Positions 46,601 to 56,370 of a stretch of DNA of 64,000 nucleotides are shown here, piece by piece. The notes below the pieces were generated by a model. The model ran no database searches and was not told the origin of the DNA. It saw nothing but the letters and a program-made list of their open reading frames with translations. The translations under genes were made by a program, and so were the position numbers. The DNA comes from Asterella californica (Eukaryota > Streptophyta > Marchantiopsida > Marchantiales > Aytoniaceae): positions 26,944,001 to 27,008,000 of the forward strand of contig JAYKYS010000006.1 of NCBI GenBank assembly GCA_036924285.1. The letters are read 5' to 3'. Each line of letters starts with the position of its first letter. The first letter of the stretch is position 1.

Positions 46601-47885
46601 GCCTACCCCTCTTGATACCTCGAGCTATGACAGTGCCATTCGAATCTTCAATAAAGCATCCATCTTTATTGAAGCGCACTTGCAGACCCTGCTCTATCAA
46701 CTGTCCTACAGATAGCAGGTTTCTAGTCAATGTAGGTACATGTAAGACATTCCGTACACCAGTAAACGTTGAGGCAGGAATGTCAAGTGGAATGTTACTC
46801 TTGTGCTGGATCTTGTGCTTGGTGTCATCTCCTGTCACCATAAACTGTGGAGTCTCCACAGGCTCGAGTGAACTAAACCACTCCCGATGGGAAGTCATGT
46901 GACTGGTGGCGCCGGAGTCGATTACCCAGTCAGTCTGTGGCTCAAAAGCCGCATAACTCTGATGCGTAGTAATCAACAATTGCTCCGAATAGACATGCTC
47001 AGTGACTGCATAGCCTTGCTGGTTGCTGTTACCTTGTTGGGGGTTGTTGTCGTGTTGTCTCTGATCGTTCTGCTTCTTGTAGCACTGATTCGCATTGTGG
47101 CCTTGTTTCTTGCAGTAGTTGCAGGAACCAGGCGCTCTTCTCTGATTGTTGTTGGAACCACCAAACTGTTGCTGGTTCTGCTGGTTCTGCGATTGCTGTT
47201 GCTGTCCGCGACCCCCTCCACGTCCAGCACCTTTGCCACGACCCCTACCTCGAGATCCTCCAGAACCTGCAAAATAGACAGATTCTTGCTGACCCGTCGA
47301 AGTAGAACTCCCCTGTAGGCGCACCTCCTCTCTTAACATCATAGGAACAAGCTCATCAAACCGCGGAAGAGGTTCTCTGGTCGAAATCGATGTTATGAAC
47401 TGTTTGTACTCTGCAGGCAGTCTCTGCAATGTGGCTCCGATCAAGACAGTGGGATCAATCTCGACTTTGACAGAAGATAGCTGATCCGCAAGCTGCTTGA
47501 CCCCGTTCACATAGTCGTTTATGCACATCGACCCCTTCTTCACGATATTGAACTGCTGCAGCAATTGCAGCTTCCGCGCCTCTGTTCCGGATTGAAACAG
47601 ATGCGCGAGTGCATCCCAAGCTTTCTTGGGCGTATCACAATCCTGGATGTGATCGATCATCGATGCTGAAACTGTCAGCGCGATGTAGTGAATAGCCTGA
47701 TATGAGCGCTTCTTCCACTCCTTGAATTTCGGATCAGAAATTGGCACTTCAGGCGCTTTCTCCTCCTCAGTGATAAGATCTCATAGATCTTGTCCCTGCA
47801 GGAAAATCTTCATCCGGAACTTCCACACTTGGTAGTTGTTCTTGTCGAGTTTCTCTCCAGTGATCAAAGACACAGACTCCGCCAT
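43602..47885 (-). CDS. Copia gag-pol polyprotein with two in-frame stops
   Basis: From ATG at 47885 (MAESVSLITGEKLDKNNYQV) to 43602, about 1,427 codons in one frame. Gag has YKKQ-type basic stretches and the knuckle CNYCKKQGHNANQC. Protease has WVIDSGATSHM. The GAG-pre-integrase region has IDIWHKRIGHMN. Integrase has FVSFIDDHSRYTW, RSDGGGEF and PQQNGVAERKN. RT has RWVFKVKRNSDG, MDVKNAFL-like MDFKNAFLNGDL and IYVDDLIITG. RNase H has GYTDADWTESAD and SSTEAEY. A TGA at 47781-47783 (codon 35, in QGQDL*DLI, where Trp is usual) and a TAG at 46422-46424 interrupt it. Otherwise no frameshift is seen. One frame for gag and pol is normal for copia. Confidence 0.93.
43660..43670 (-). promoter_or_regulatory. 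Copia polypurine tract
   Basis: CTCCCCTTCAA on plus, TTGAAGGGGAG in element sense, directly before the 3' LTR. Confidence 0.85.
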
Positions 47886-48545
47886 AGCTGCAATGTCGAA
47901 ATTGCACTGTTCTGTACGTGGAAAACCTCCCAGAAACTACACGAAACTCGTCTCTCCCCACCGCGCGATCAAGAGTTGTCACAAGTCATGACGAGGCGAC
48001 TCCGCGAACTCCTCCTGCAGCGACAACGAGAAAAGAACCTGTGCGCGAACTGTAGGTGTACAAAACACGACGGAAACGTCGAAAGAACACACCAAGAAAG
48101 GTCGAAACTAGACCAAATGAGGTCGAAAATGGGCGTGCGACCCCTTGAAATTTTCAGAAATTTTCAAATAGCTAGGGGTGGTCCCACCCTTATTCGAAAC
48201 AGGATTAGTTTTGGACTCAAGTCCTAAAACTTTCGTTTTGGTCGAAAAAGATCCGTTTGAAAATCTGCCGCTGGAAATCTCCAAATCGACTGAAACTTGG
48301 CCCAGTACACAATTCGCACCTTCTGAACAAGACAGCTCTAAAAAGGCTGGTCGACAGAAAACAGCGAGAAAAAATAGTCTATGCCTCCGAAATCGCGTTC
48401 AAAGTTTCTGGTGGCGAAAGAAACGGTTTCGCCTCACCCGAACGCATCAGCAGGATAGTGCTCGACATCAGGCACAACTCCGGCTGCTCTCTCCTGTACT
48501 CCAATCTCCATCTTGCTCATCAGCAAGGGACACACGCTCTCACCA
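47886..48545 (-). other. Copia 5' leader
   Basis: About 660 bp between the primer site and the gag ATG, non-coding, with no strong feature noted. It would hold the packaging signal. Confidence 0.7.
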
Positions 48546-48557
48546 GCTCTGATACCA
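48546..48557 (-). promoter_or_regulatory. Primer-binding site (initiator tRNA-Met)
   Basis: GCTCTGATACCA on plus, TGGTATCAGAGC in element sense, directly next to the 5' LTR. It is complementary to the 3' end of plant initiator tRNA-Met, the usual copia primer. Confidence 0.97.
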
Positions 48558-48788
48558 TGTAGAAAGATCGATACTTCGAGGACACTCCAAGAAGAGAGAG
48601 AGAGCGAGTAGACAAGGAAGTAAAATAGGAATGAGATGAGAGAGGCTTTGCCTCTCTCTGTATATATAGTGGAGGTGAGTATAAGGGAAACCCTAATGGT
48701 GGGTTAGCCCTCTAACTAACTCTAACAACCCTAACCACTCCGGCTAATGGTAGCCGTCGATCTACTAGAGCTTGGGACTATATCAACA
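48558..48788 (-). repeat. Copia 5' LTR
   Basis: 231 bp, differing from 43429-43659 at two places by eye (CTCCAAGAAG versus CTCCGAGAAG, and GAGTATAAGG versus GAGTACAAGG). It includes the promoter; a TATATATA stretch is present. Confidence 0.97.
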
Positions 48789-48793
48789 CCAAG
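48789..48793 (-). repeat. Copia 5-bp TSD (right)
   Basis: CCAAG, partner of 43424-43428. Confidence 0.95.
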
Positions 48794-49143
48794 AGCATGC
48801 GCCCTTGTCCAAACAAGAGCGGAGTCGAGCTCTAGTATCCCGTGAGATGGAAGGATCCACTAAGAGCGCATGGAGAACCTGCTAGAAGTGGTGTCCGTCA
48901 GAGAAGACTGTAGTCCGCGAGATCCATCGGTAGCTAAGGTATCGAATCGAGGGTGTGCCTCACGTGTCTCAAGAGTCAAACTATCTCTTGTCTCACGGAG
49001 ATACATCTGTAGTGGGTAAGAACCATCCTCCACCTCTGTCACATAGCTCTCCAGAATAGATCTATCTCGCACGAGAAAACGGCAACAGAGCCAAGGTGCT
49101 GAGAGAGCCCAACTACCCAAAAAGGCTGCCGGAGTAATCTCCT
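48789..49143 (-). pseudogene. RLE-LINE C-terminal segment upstream of the copia insertion, copy B
   Basis: Continues copy B on the other side of the copia element: GTGAGATGGAAGGATCCACT and GATACATCTGTAGT on the plus strand match copy A at 19900-20050 almost base for base. A ~26-bp extra segment near 48880 is absent from copy A. Broken coding sequence between RT thumb and endonuclease. Confidence 0.75.
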
Positions 49144-49689
49144 ACCAATTCCTAATTTCTTATCAATTCTTATTTGACATATACATTATCCAGAAACTAA
49201 TTTAGAATAACACGGAATAAACGAATATAAAATCTAATTAATTTCCGTTAGATCTGTATACTATATCTATTTGAGATCCGATGGTTTCTTTTGCAGAAGA
49301 AGCATACTAGGATAACACCATTTAATTTTACCAATAGAATCAGTTGGGATGAACCGCCTCGATATAGCACCATCAGTCAATGTGTAAAACACCGACATGA
49401 GAGATCGATTAATTAACTTTGCAATCATTTGCCTCGGTCATATCAACATTAACTCGTTCGTCATCAATATTGCATCATTATGCGAGAAAAAATATGCTAT
49501 CCGGTGATAATGTCTCACAAAATTAACGACGTGAATATACAAATTATACTTGAATTATACGTAGACTTTTTGCTGGAGGGAAGAAAAATAACAAACGTAA
49601 AGAAAAGAGGAAAATCTAAAAGCATCATTGGACTGGACACTACAGTGGGTCGGGAATGTAATCAAGGTGTTAGTTAGAATTCTATAAGT
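49144..49689. other. AT-rich DNA, no gene seen
   Basis: A 65-codon ORF at 49480-49677 has no known domain. Nothing else is apparent. Confidence 0.35.
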
Positions 49690-49990
49690 GTTAAAGAAAA
49701 ATATTTAATATTTGTTAGTTAAAATATATATATTTAACATTAATTTTATATATTAATTTTAAACTACATATCTTATATTCCAGAAAAAATCCATAATGCA
49801 TATATGGATATTTTTCAGCGCACAGCGGAAACCATAAGCCCAGTCTTCTGTGTTTTAAAAAAATCAATTTCTTCTAGGTTTAGTTTATCACCTAACATTT
49901 ATTACAAAAATATTAGGTGATAAATAAAATTCCTTTGTCTATTCCCTCTTGCAAACTCGGAAGAGGGTGAACATGCATGCAACGTAAGAT
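49690..49990 (+). repeat. Double-hairpin repeat, copy 5
   Basis: Core GCGGAAACCATAAGCCCAGT at about 49825. Hairpin one has perfect 12-bp arms TTTATCACCTAA (49884-49895) and TTAGGTGATAAA (49913-49924). Hairpin two has arms CCCTCTT/AAGAGGG at about 49944-49967, followed by GTGAACATGCATGC. Order and spacing match copy 2. Confidence 0.6.
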
Positions 49991-52900
49991 AAACAACGTG
50001 AAATCACAATCGCAACAGCAAACAGGACAAGAGAAGCTGGAGAAGAAAGGAGAAGCGCGCTAACCTCATGACTAGGTACCGCCGAATAATGTTGAAGGTA
50101 ACACGTGGCAATACAAATTGTTATAGCGGCATGATCCTCTGTCTCAGGGGAGTCACTAAAGTTGTATTACCAAAACATTCTAGACGATTCTTTTGTCTCA
50201 ATGTTACATATTACTATTACTCAGTATAAGGAAAAAGGAAAGATCATTTATTTTCGACTACTTACTTATTTATTTACGATATAAATATAAAAAGTAAGAA
50301 AAATAACTAATGGAGTCAAAAATTTATTATATATATATATAAATCTTCAAGGTGAAACAGTACTCATCGTCGCACATGATATTGTGGTATAAGTGTAGTG
50401 ACTCCTTTGAATGTCCGGTCTTCTTGTTTCCCACTGTTATTGGCAGTTGAGGCACCGTGATCTTTGCTCACTGATTGTAACCGTATGTACGCTCGTTTAA
50501 TTTTGCGCACCGGGGTCCCTTTCTAGTGTCGTCACAAAACAGCTTTTCTTTGAAGTACACTCCACAAAATCATCTAGCTTTCGAATGAACACGAATGTAG
50601 TTATATCTCCTCACATGACAACTACATTCATAAGCTCCCGTCCCGTAGGCCCGCTGATCTTCGATCTCCCGTACGAAGATACAGGAGTTTGTGGAAGCTC
50701 CGTGAGTAAATTCCGTCTGCGATCCCGAGAACAAAGTACTCCGTAACGTGAGCAATATACTGCCTTAACATTTTCTTCTCACATCTGTTCGAAAGTTTTC
50801 AGTCATACATTCGTGCATTTTGGTATGCTGATAATAGGGCCACCCAAACCTTTCCGCGTAAAGAAAATTACAGATTCAAATGAGAAAACATGAGTGAAAA
50901 CTCTCAAGCTTTCTCAGAGATTGCAAAACGTAATAAATCACCCGATTCAATTATTTCCAAAGGTGTTCAAGAGAGTTCATTTCCGGGCATATACTGCATT
51001 CATACAGTGACTGTAAATTTTACTAAAATCTAGAGAAAAACCTGTAAAAAAATGTAGAGAAATTACGAGAAAATTTACAACCCTTGTTTGAGTGCCCCTA
51101 TTATCTAACTTACTAGTTTAAACCTTAATCCGTTCTCATTTTTACGGGGTGAGGTTTGAGACGCCCTTGTACACGCAATATATAAATATATGAATAGTTG
51201 TATAGTGTAAGTACCCGCAACTTGCAGTTCGAGGAACTGTTTGTACGAAGATAGACCCATAGCACTTATAAATGGGAGCTTTCTTGTGCTCGGTACAGTA
51301 CAGAAACTTTCAACTTACCATACTTACTGTCTAGTCGTTCCCCCATATTGTCAAGACCTCAGCTATGTAACTGTCTTTCCAGCCATGATCTACAAACTTG
51401 TCATCGTCATGTTTGAGTACTGGGATACATGATCGTCGAACCTCAAAGGTGGTCCCAACAGCCATCATTGGATTTGTCAGTAATTTACTGTCAAGTCTTC
51501 AACAGGTAGTTTCCGCCGTTCATATTCATTCAACTAAGCCATGCATGGAATTACGAACGTAAGATTTTCATGTGTAGAATCCAAAATCGACCCTGCTGCG
51601 TCCTTTTCGCGTTCTCATGCTGAACTGAATAATACCTCAAGAGTCAAGACAAAGATCACCGTACGGTAAAGAGTGCGAAAGAGATACTGTACTTTGAGAT
51701 AAGAGTCGTGCCATCAGCGTACGGCTGACAGAAAACGACGAGTATATGTTGTGTCAGTGGTATCCAATCTCCAGAACCAGCTACTCCCTGTGCAACAAAT
51801 CATGAAACTACTCGTACTAGTACTAGTGTCTGATTGAAGCAAAGGTAGAGTCCAAAACCTAAGCATATCTGAAAAGAGTCAAGGCGAAGTGCAAGTGTTA
51901 CAGTAGAAGTTAGGCAAGAATTTCGTATTACTGGTGTGAAGTGAAAACATAAAACTACAACAGATTTCTTGTGTGTATATGCAGAATGTGCACAAACGTC
52001 GGATTGCAAAATTCAGAGTGGTTCTCAAAGAGGAAACGTATTAGAAGAGACGGATTATGAAAACCTCGCTAAATTCTTACAGGATACCTCCGGAGGTGCC
52101 CCGGTTCGTTCGATAAAACTTTTGACAATAATGCGTTACACTTGCATTACACTGAGAAACTCTATATTAGGGCGTCAGACCATACATGCCCAAAAAGCTA
52201 ATATGGCAAATATGTAAAGCTAATATGTATAGTTCGACATGACGAAGCAGAAATTTACTTTATTTTACCTCTATTACGTTTTTCTTACTTGACCATACCT
52301 TTTTTAACTTTACATTATTTCTCCACGCCCTTGACTGAGAACAGCAGGTTTATCAGGTCAAAGTGTCATGTTTTATGAATACGAGATGTGCAGGTCAATA
52401 ATAAATCATAAATTTCCACAAAAATTTTAATGTAAATTATTTTTAAATAGATTATCAACTTATGTTTTCTCTCACGTGTTTTCTGGAATGTCTTCACATA
52501 GCGTTAAACTTGCTAAACTTGCTGTTGCCATTCAGAGGTATGGTCAAGTAATACAAAGTTAAGAGATGTGAGTTAAAGTCTTACAAACGTATTAGAGGTG
52601 TGGTCAAATAAATCTTTTCATGACAAAATAATAAGTTTTACCATCGATAACAAGTTAGAGATGTGATCAAATCATACGTAATTAAAAAAGATATGGTAAA
52701 GCATATCTAAACATAATAAGTGAGTGATCAAACAAAATTGTAAATTTTTATGTAACACAACGAACAAAAATGTAACCTTTACACATAACTTACTTTTACC
52801 AACCATGGCCGACTTACTACCTTTCTGGCTTGGACTCGTCGAGGATTTGTTTTTCCAAACTGTGACAAAGCCTATGATATATACACGATAAGCTACGAGA

Positions 52901-53280
52901 TTTGACATTGAGAACTGTGGAGCTGACGTGGGATTTATGCAGTCCGACTAGGCAGTGCAAGTAACATGTGTCTACGAATCCTTCTTCGTCTCCGTCTTTT
53001 ATCTACTACAGTATCCAGAACAGCACAGCCTGCCCATCTTCATGCAGTCGCCCTACACGCCGTTGTACTACTTTCCACCGTGTTCGCTGACCTGCATGCG
53101 GCCGTGGTCTATAAAATTGGCAGACTGCGAACATCTATCTGAGCAACCGCGGTTGAAGTCGTCTCCTCAAATACGCGTTTCCTTCTTTATAACGCGGTTT
53201 CCATGAGGTCCAGCGTAGAGCTCCTGGTGGTCGGAAGGGTACAAGATAGTGTATAAACATACACGTAGTCTAGTCTTGTA
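49991..53280. other. Intergenic DNA, no gene recognised
   Basis: Several 60-80-codon ORFs on both strands (for example 51241-51432, 51969-52217, 52955-53206) lack known domains and splice context. Composition varies between AT-rich and moderate. I see no TE signature, RNA gene or strong hairpin. Confidence 0.3.
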
Positions 53281-53600
53281 GATTAACTGTTCACTTTTGC
53301 ACTTCCTCTCAAAAGAAGAGGAAGTTAAATTGGAATGTTAACCATGGTTACCTAAATACTGTAGAGGAAAAATACTGCTCGTCAAATTACATTTCATGGG
53401 ATGAAATTAGTAAAATATATCAATAAATTTTACTTTGAATTTAGTTAAAATCTTTTTACTCTTGTCGAGTTTTTGAACTTCCAAACTACATGAAGTTGGA
53501 AGGTTTAACTTTGTATATGGTGATATGAAGCTTTTTTTCCAACAAAATCAAACCGGAGTTGAGTTTGAAACTCCTGTGAAGGAAAGCGAATCGTAAGTAC
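53281..53600. repeat. Hairpin-bearing repeat related to the double-hairpin family
   Basis: Two hairpins: 53301-53325 with arms ACTTCCTCT and AGAGGAAGT, and about 53479-53502 with CTTCCAAACT/AGTTGGAAG, enclosed by GTTAAA...TTTAAC. They resemble the second hairpin of the family but without the GGTGAATAT tail or the core, so membership is uncertain. Confidence 0.4.
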
Positions 53601-53899
53601 ATGTCTTAAAACAGAGGAGCGTCAGCGAGCCCTCTAACAGTTGATAGTTCGGATGAGCTCATATAACAAAAAAGTTGACGATACCTCGTGCTGTTCGATG
53701 CGCATAAGTACATACCTATTTACAAAAGAAGAGGGCAAGCTCTCACATACTTCTAAGTCCATATCCTGTCCCACGGACTTGTACAAGAAATAAAAAAAAA
53801 GAAGAAATGATACAAATACCTCGCCGTTTCAAAGAGGATTGCACGCTAGCCAGGAGTTTGATTTTTGGGGGGTGCATTTTTGGTGGGGAGAAGGGTGCA

Positions 53900-54250
53900 C
53901 AGTAAAATTGAAGTATACATTCTGTACAAGTGAAGGAATTTAACGCGTGGGCTGCAGTGAAAATTTAAATGATAAATATCTAAATTTAAAAGTCTAAATT
54001 TAAAATACTAGATTTAAAATAATTTAATTTTGAACATCTCATAGGAATGAAACACATGGTCTTTTGAAAACCAACAAAACCCATAAGTATTGTGACCACA
54101 CTTGGAACCATCCGACTATAAGTCAATCCCTGTCATGAATCGAGTCAATCATTGAGGCTATAATTTAGAGCTAACCTTTCCTAAGAAAAGGGTTAGCTCT
54201 AATTTATACCCCATGTACACTATCTAAGTGTACATGGGTGAATATACAGT
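53900..54250 (+). repeat. Double-hairpin repeat, copy 6
   Basis: Core AACAAAACCCATAAGTATTG at about 54073. Hairpin one at 54161-54206 has arms TAATTTAGAGCTAACC and GGTTAGCTCTAATTTA. Hairpin two at 54210-54238 has perfect 11-bp arms CCCATGTACAC and GTGTACATGGG and is followed by TGAATATACAG. The arms are unlike copies 2 and 7 in sequence but equal in position. The left boundary is uncertain. Confidence 0.6.
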
Positions 54251-54660
54251 ATTCGTATAACATATAAGTTGGACGAGCGTTCACGAAGTTGTGAGCTCGT
54301 ATGAGCTCATACCACATAAAAACTGACAAACGCTCACGCATTTCTATGACGGTAAGTAAATACTTATTATCAACAAAAGACGACGAGTCTTCGCACATTT
54401 CTAAGTCGAGTGCACAATCTCGCGCGTTACTCTACGATTTCAGTAGTGAACAGAAAGAAAAAGAGGATTACGAGATAAGAACAACGAATAAATAAATTCA
54501 AGCAGAATAGGTTATGTCAAAAGTTACCTTGTACTCCTTAGACATAGCACAACCATGACCCGATGGGGCTGATCGTTCAAACGACTTTTATTGATTGCGG
54601 TCATGAAGCATCATTTCAACAAATGTATTATATAAGAATTTATTCTTCGCATTAGCAAAC

Positions 54661-54730
54661 TGTGAGATCAAAAGAGATGGATCTCACAGGTGGGGTATAT
54701 AAACCCCCTGACTGCCACGTCATTGTGAAA
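54661..54730 (+). promoter_or_regulatory. Candidate promoter with TATA box
   Basis: GGGGTATATAAACCCC (about 54693-54708) is a canonical plant TATA box inside a short palindrome. A hairpin with arms TGTGAGATC/GATCTCACA (54661-54688) lies just upstream. Downstream at about 54784 is TTTTAGGGTT, which looks like a telo-box, common in plant 5' leaders. It precedes the gene-like island at 54771-55844. No transcript evidence is available. Confidence 0.45.
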
Positions 54731-54770
54731 CTGTAGCGAAACCAAGCAAAGCCAGAACTCCTTCCCGGAA

Positions 54771-55844
54771 TCACCGCGCTTTCGTTTTAGGGTTCATGAG
54801 TACTGAACGAGCAGCCGCACTCTGACCTCCATTCTCTTCGTCATTCATTCTATCATTTTTCTTCGATTGTAAGTGCAGGTGCTCGATCTTTGGTGCAGGT
54901 GTTTGGGTTGCTTTCGGATTCGCATGGTTTTGAGTTTGGAGGGTGTGCATGTGCGGGTGCAGCAATGATCTTAGCAATTTCTGTGCATGTGCGACAAGTT
55001 TACATGTCTTTTTACATCGCTTTCATTTTCTGACTATTTTATCACGCTTCTAGCTATTCTGGCTATTCTACTTTGCAGTTGTCGTTTTGGAGCCGAGCTT
55101 CAGTTTGTTTGGTGCTAGTGCTTTCGGCGGTCCCACTGGACTGCTTTTAGATTCATATGGTTTTGAGTTCGGGGGGTGTGCGGATGCGGGTGCGACAGTG
55201 ATCTTCGCAATTTTGTGCATGTGCGGCGAGTTTACATGTCCTTTTACATCGCTTTCATTTTCTGGTTATTTTGTCCTTGGTTTTGTTTCTGTCTTGCAGT
55301 CAGTGTCTGAAGGTGAGCTTCAGTCAGACGATGTTGATTTGGTGCCTGACATTCTTTCGGAGTTATATGCAGCATACTGTCTTGTCATTGTTGAGTCAGA
55401 AATCCTCGCTTCTGAAACTTTTAGGATGGACAGACGTGTAGTATGGTCCGAAGACGGTTCTGGTGCTACAGTGCATAGATCAACACCTAAGCCTCCGCTT
55501 GTGGTTACTGTAAATGACTTGCGGTCACTTTTCCTGACTTTGTAGTAGCTTGTGTAACAACAGCTGCGAGGACGGATTTGTTATGTCTCTTTGATGATGA
55601 GGTTCCACTTCTCTCTTGCGTAATGTATTCGTATTTGGCTCCTGAACCTCGGAAGAAGAGATTTAATGTTTATAGAGCTGTTGCTTTAACCATGGGATAC
55701 GTGCAGCGGAATCAGCTCCTTGATGACATAGTGCGTGCTATTGTATATACCTGGAGTGTGCCTGATGAGATCATTATCGATTTTATGACTTCACAGTTTT
55801 GTGGTTTTTCGTTTTTGAACGATGTGTGTCTAAACTTCTCTTAA
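54771..55844 (+). CDS. Gene-like island, unknown protein
   Basis: Likely a spliced or recently broken gene. The frame at 55087-55545 reads on into 55546-55844 after a one-base shift near 55540, giving ...VTNDLRSLF-type sequence (TVNDLRSLFL), then DFVVACVTTAARTDLL, PEPRKKRFNVYRAVALTMGY, QRNQLLDDIVRAIVYTWSVP and a TAA at 55844. Strong acceptor-like tracts occur at 55077 (CTATTCTACTTTGCAG) and 55299 (TTGTTTCTGTCTTGCAG), so part of 55087-55300 may be intron and its Cys/Gly-rich translation meaningless. A small ATG frame at 54796 is only nine codons. I recognise no family. The composition differs from the AT-rich flanks. It could be a domesticated transposon piece, a pseudogene or a young gene. 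Confidence 0.4.
54900..55270 (+). repeat. Tandem duplication in the gene-like island
   Basis: The segment around 54908-55040 (CATGGTTTTGAGTTTGGAGG, TTTACATGTCTTTTTACATC) recurs, diverged, at about 55150-55275 (CATATGGTTTTGAGTTCGGG, TTTACATGTCCTTTTACATC). The offset is about 240 bp. Each unit ends in a pyrimidine tract plus CAG and is followed by a GAGCTTCAG stretch, so an exon-intron unit may be duplicated. Confidence 0.75.
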
Positions 55845-55923
55845 TTCACAACAGTTTTGTTATTAGTTAGGAGTTTTCTGTACTTTTGTTGGCTTGTGCC
55901 TTCCCTTCTTGTGAGGGGAGTGA

Positions 55924-55971
55924 ACCTTCGCTGGGATGGCCAGCTAGTTGGGTTCAACTCCCAACGAAGGT
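55924..55971 (+). other. tRNA-like minihelix downstream of the island
   Basis: ACCTTCG (55924-55930) pairs with CGAAGGT (55965-55971). Inside, GTTGGG/CCCAAC closes a loop TTCAACT, close to a tRNA T arm and pol III B box (GGGTTCAACTCCC). TGGCCAGCTAG is A-box-like. There is no anticodon arm, so it is not a normal tRNA; a 3'-UTR hairpin or a deleted tRNA pseudogene is possible. Confidence 0.35.
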
Positions 55972-56049
55972 ACATAATTTGATATGTACATTGTTTGAAA
56001 ATTGTCGAAATATTTTGAAACAGGTTTGCATGTATGTAAAAGAGAGAAA

Positions 56050-56370
56050 ACGGTAACCTTTCAGCCTCATCCTTTCAGAGTTTGGTAACCTATCAAGCTG
56101 AAAGGATGAGGACGACCGGCCAGTCAGCAGCAGAAGCAGAAAGGCTGACCGGCCGGTCAGCTTGGTTCAGAAAGGGAAGAGAAGGCAAAAGGAAGCTAGA
56201 AACCTGTCCAAACAGATTTCTAAAACCTGTTTTGAAACAAGTTATAGAAACCTATCGAACCAGGTTTCTATAAAATCTGTCCAAACAGGTTTATGAAATA
56301 GATATTTGAAACCTGTTTTGAATCAGGTTTTGGAACAGGTTTTCGAAAATTTAGATCACTTCAAACCTTA
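56050..56370. repeat. Cluster of short palindromes (CCGGCC and AAACCTGTTT types)
   Basis: Contains a perfect 14-bp inverted repeat CCTCATCCTTTCAG/CTGAAAGGATGAGG (56064-56077 and 56098-56111), an 18-bp palindrome GCTGACCGGCCGGTCAGC (56144-56161), and then at least six AAACCTGT or ACAGGTTT half-sites in alternating orientation to about 56350. It is non-coding. Confidence 0.8.

Larger units (their letters stand above)
43429..48788 (-). mobile_element. Ty1/copia retrotransposon, structurally complete
   Basis: 5360 bp, minus strand, with two 231-bp LTRs (TGTAGAAAG...ATATCAACA), a 5-bp TSD CCAAG, a tRNA-Met primer site, a polypurine tract and one gag-pol frame. By eye the LTRs differ at only two positions, so insertion is recent. 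Two in-frame stops prevent autonomous activity as read here. Its LTRs and signals are intact, so it could be moved in trans. Confidence 0.97.
42838..49143 (-). mobile_element. RLE-LINE copy B, split by copia
   Basis: Two segments (42838-43428 and 48789-49143) are collinear with copy A (about 18960-20175). They form one 5'-truncated copy of about 0.94 kb, interrupted by the 5.36-kb copia element. Similarity ends at 49143 after GGAGTAATCTCCT. The 3' UTR (42838-42949) matches copy A, including the small hairpin. No TSD was found around this copy. Confidence 0.85.

Noticed and set aside
46887..47318. 143-codon plus-strand ORF, and other plus-strand ORFs over 43800-48560
   Set aside because: They are antisense shadows of the copia gag-pol frame and its leader.
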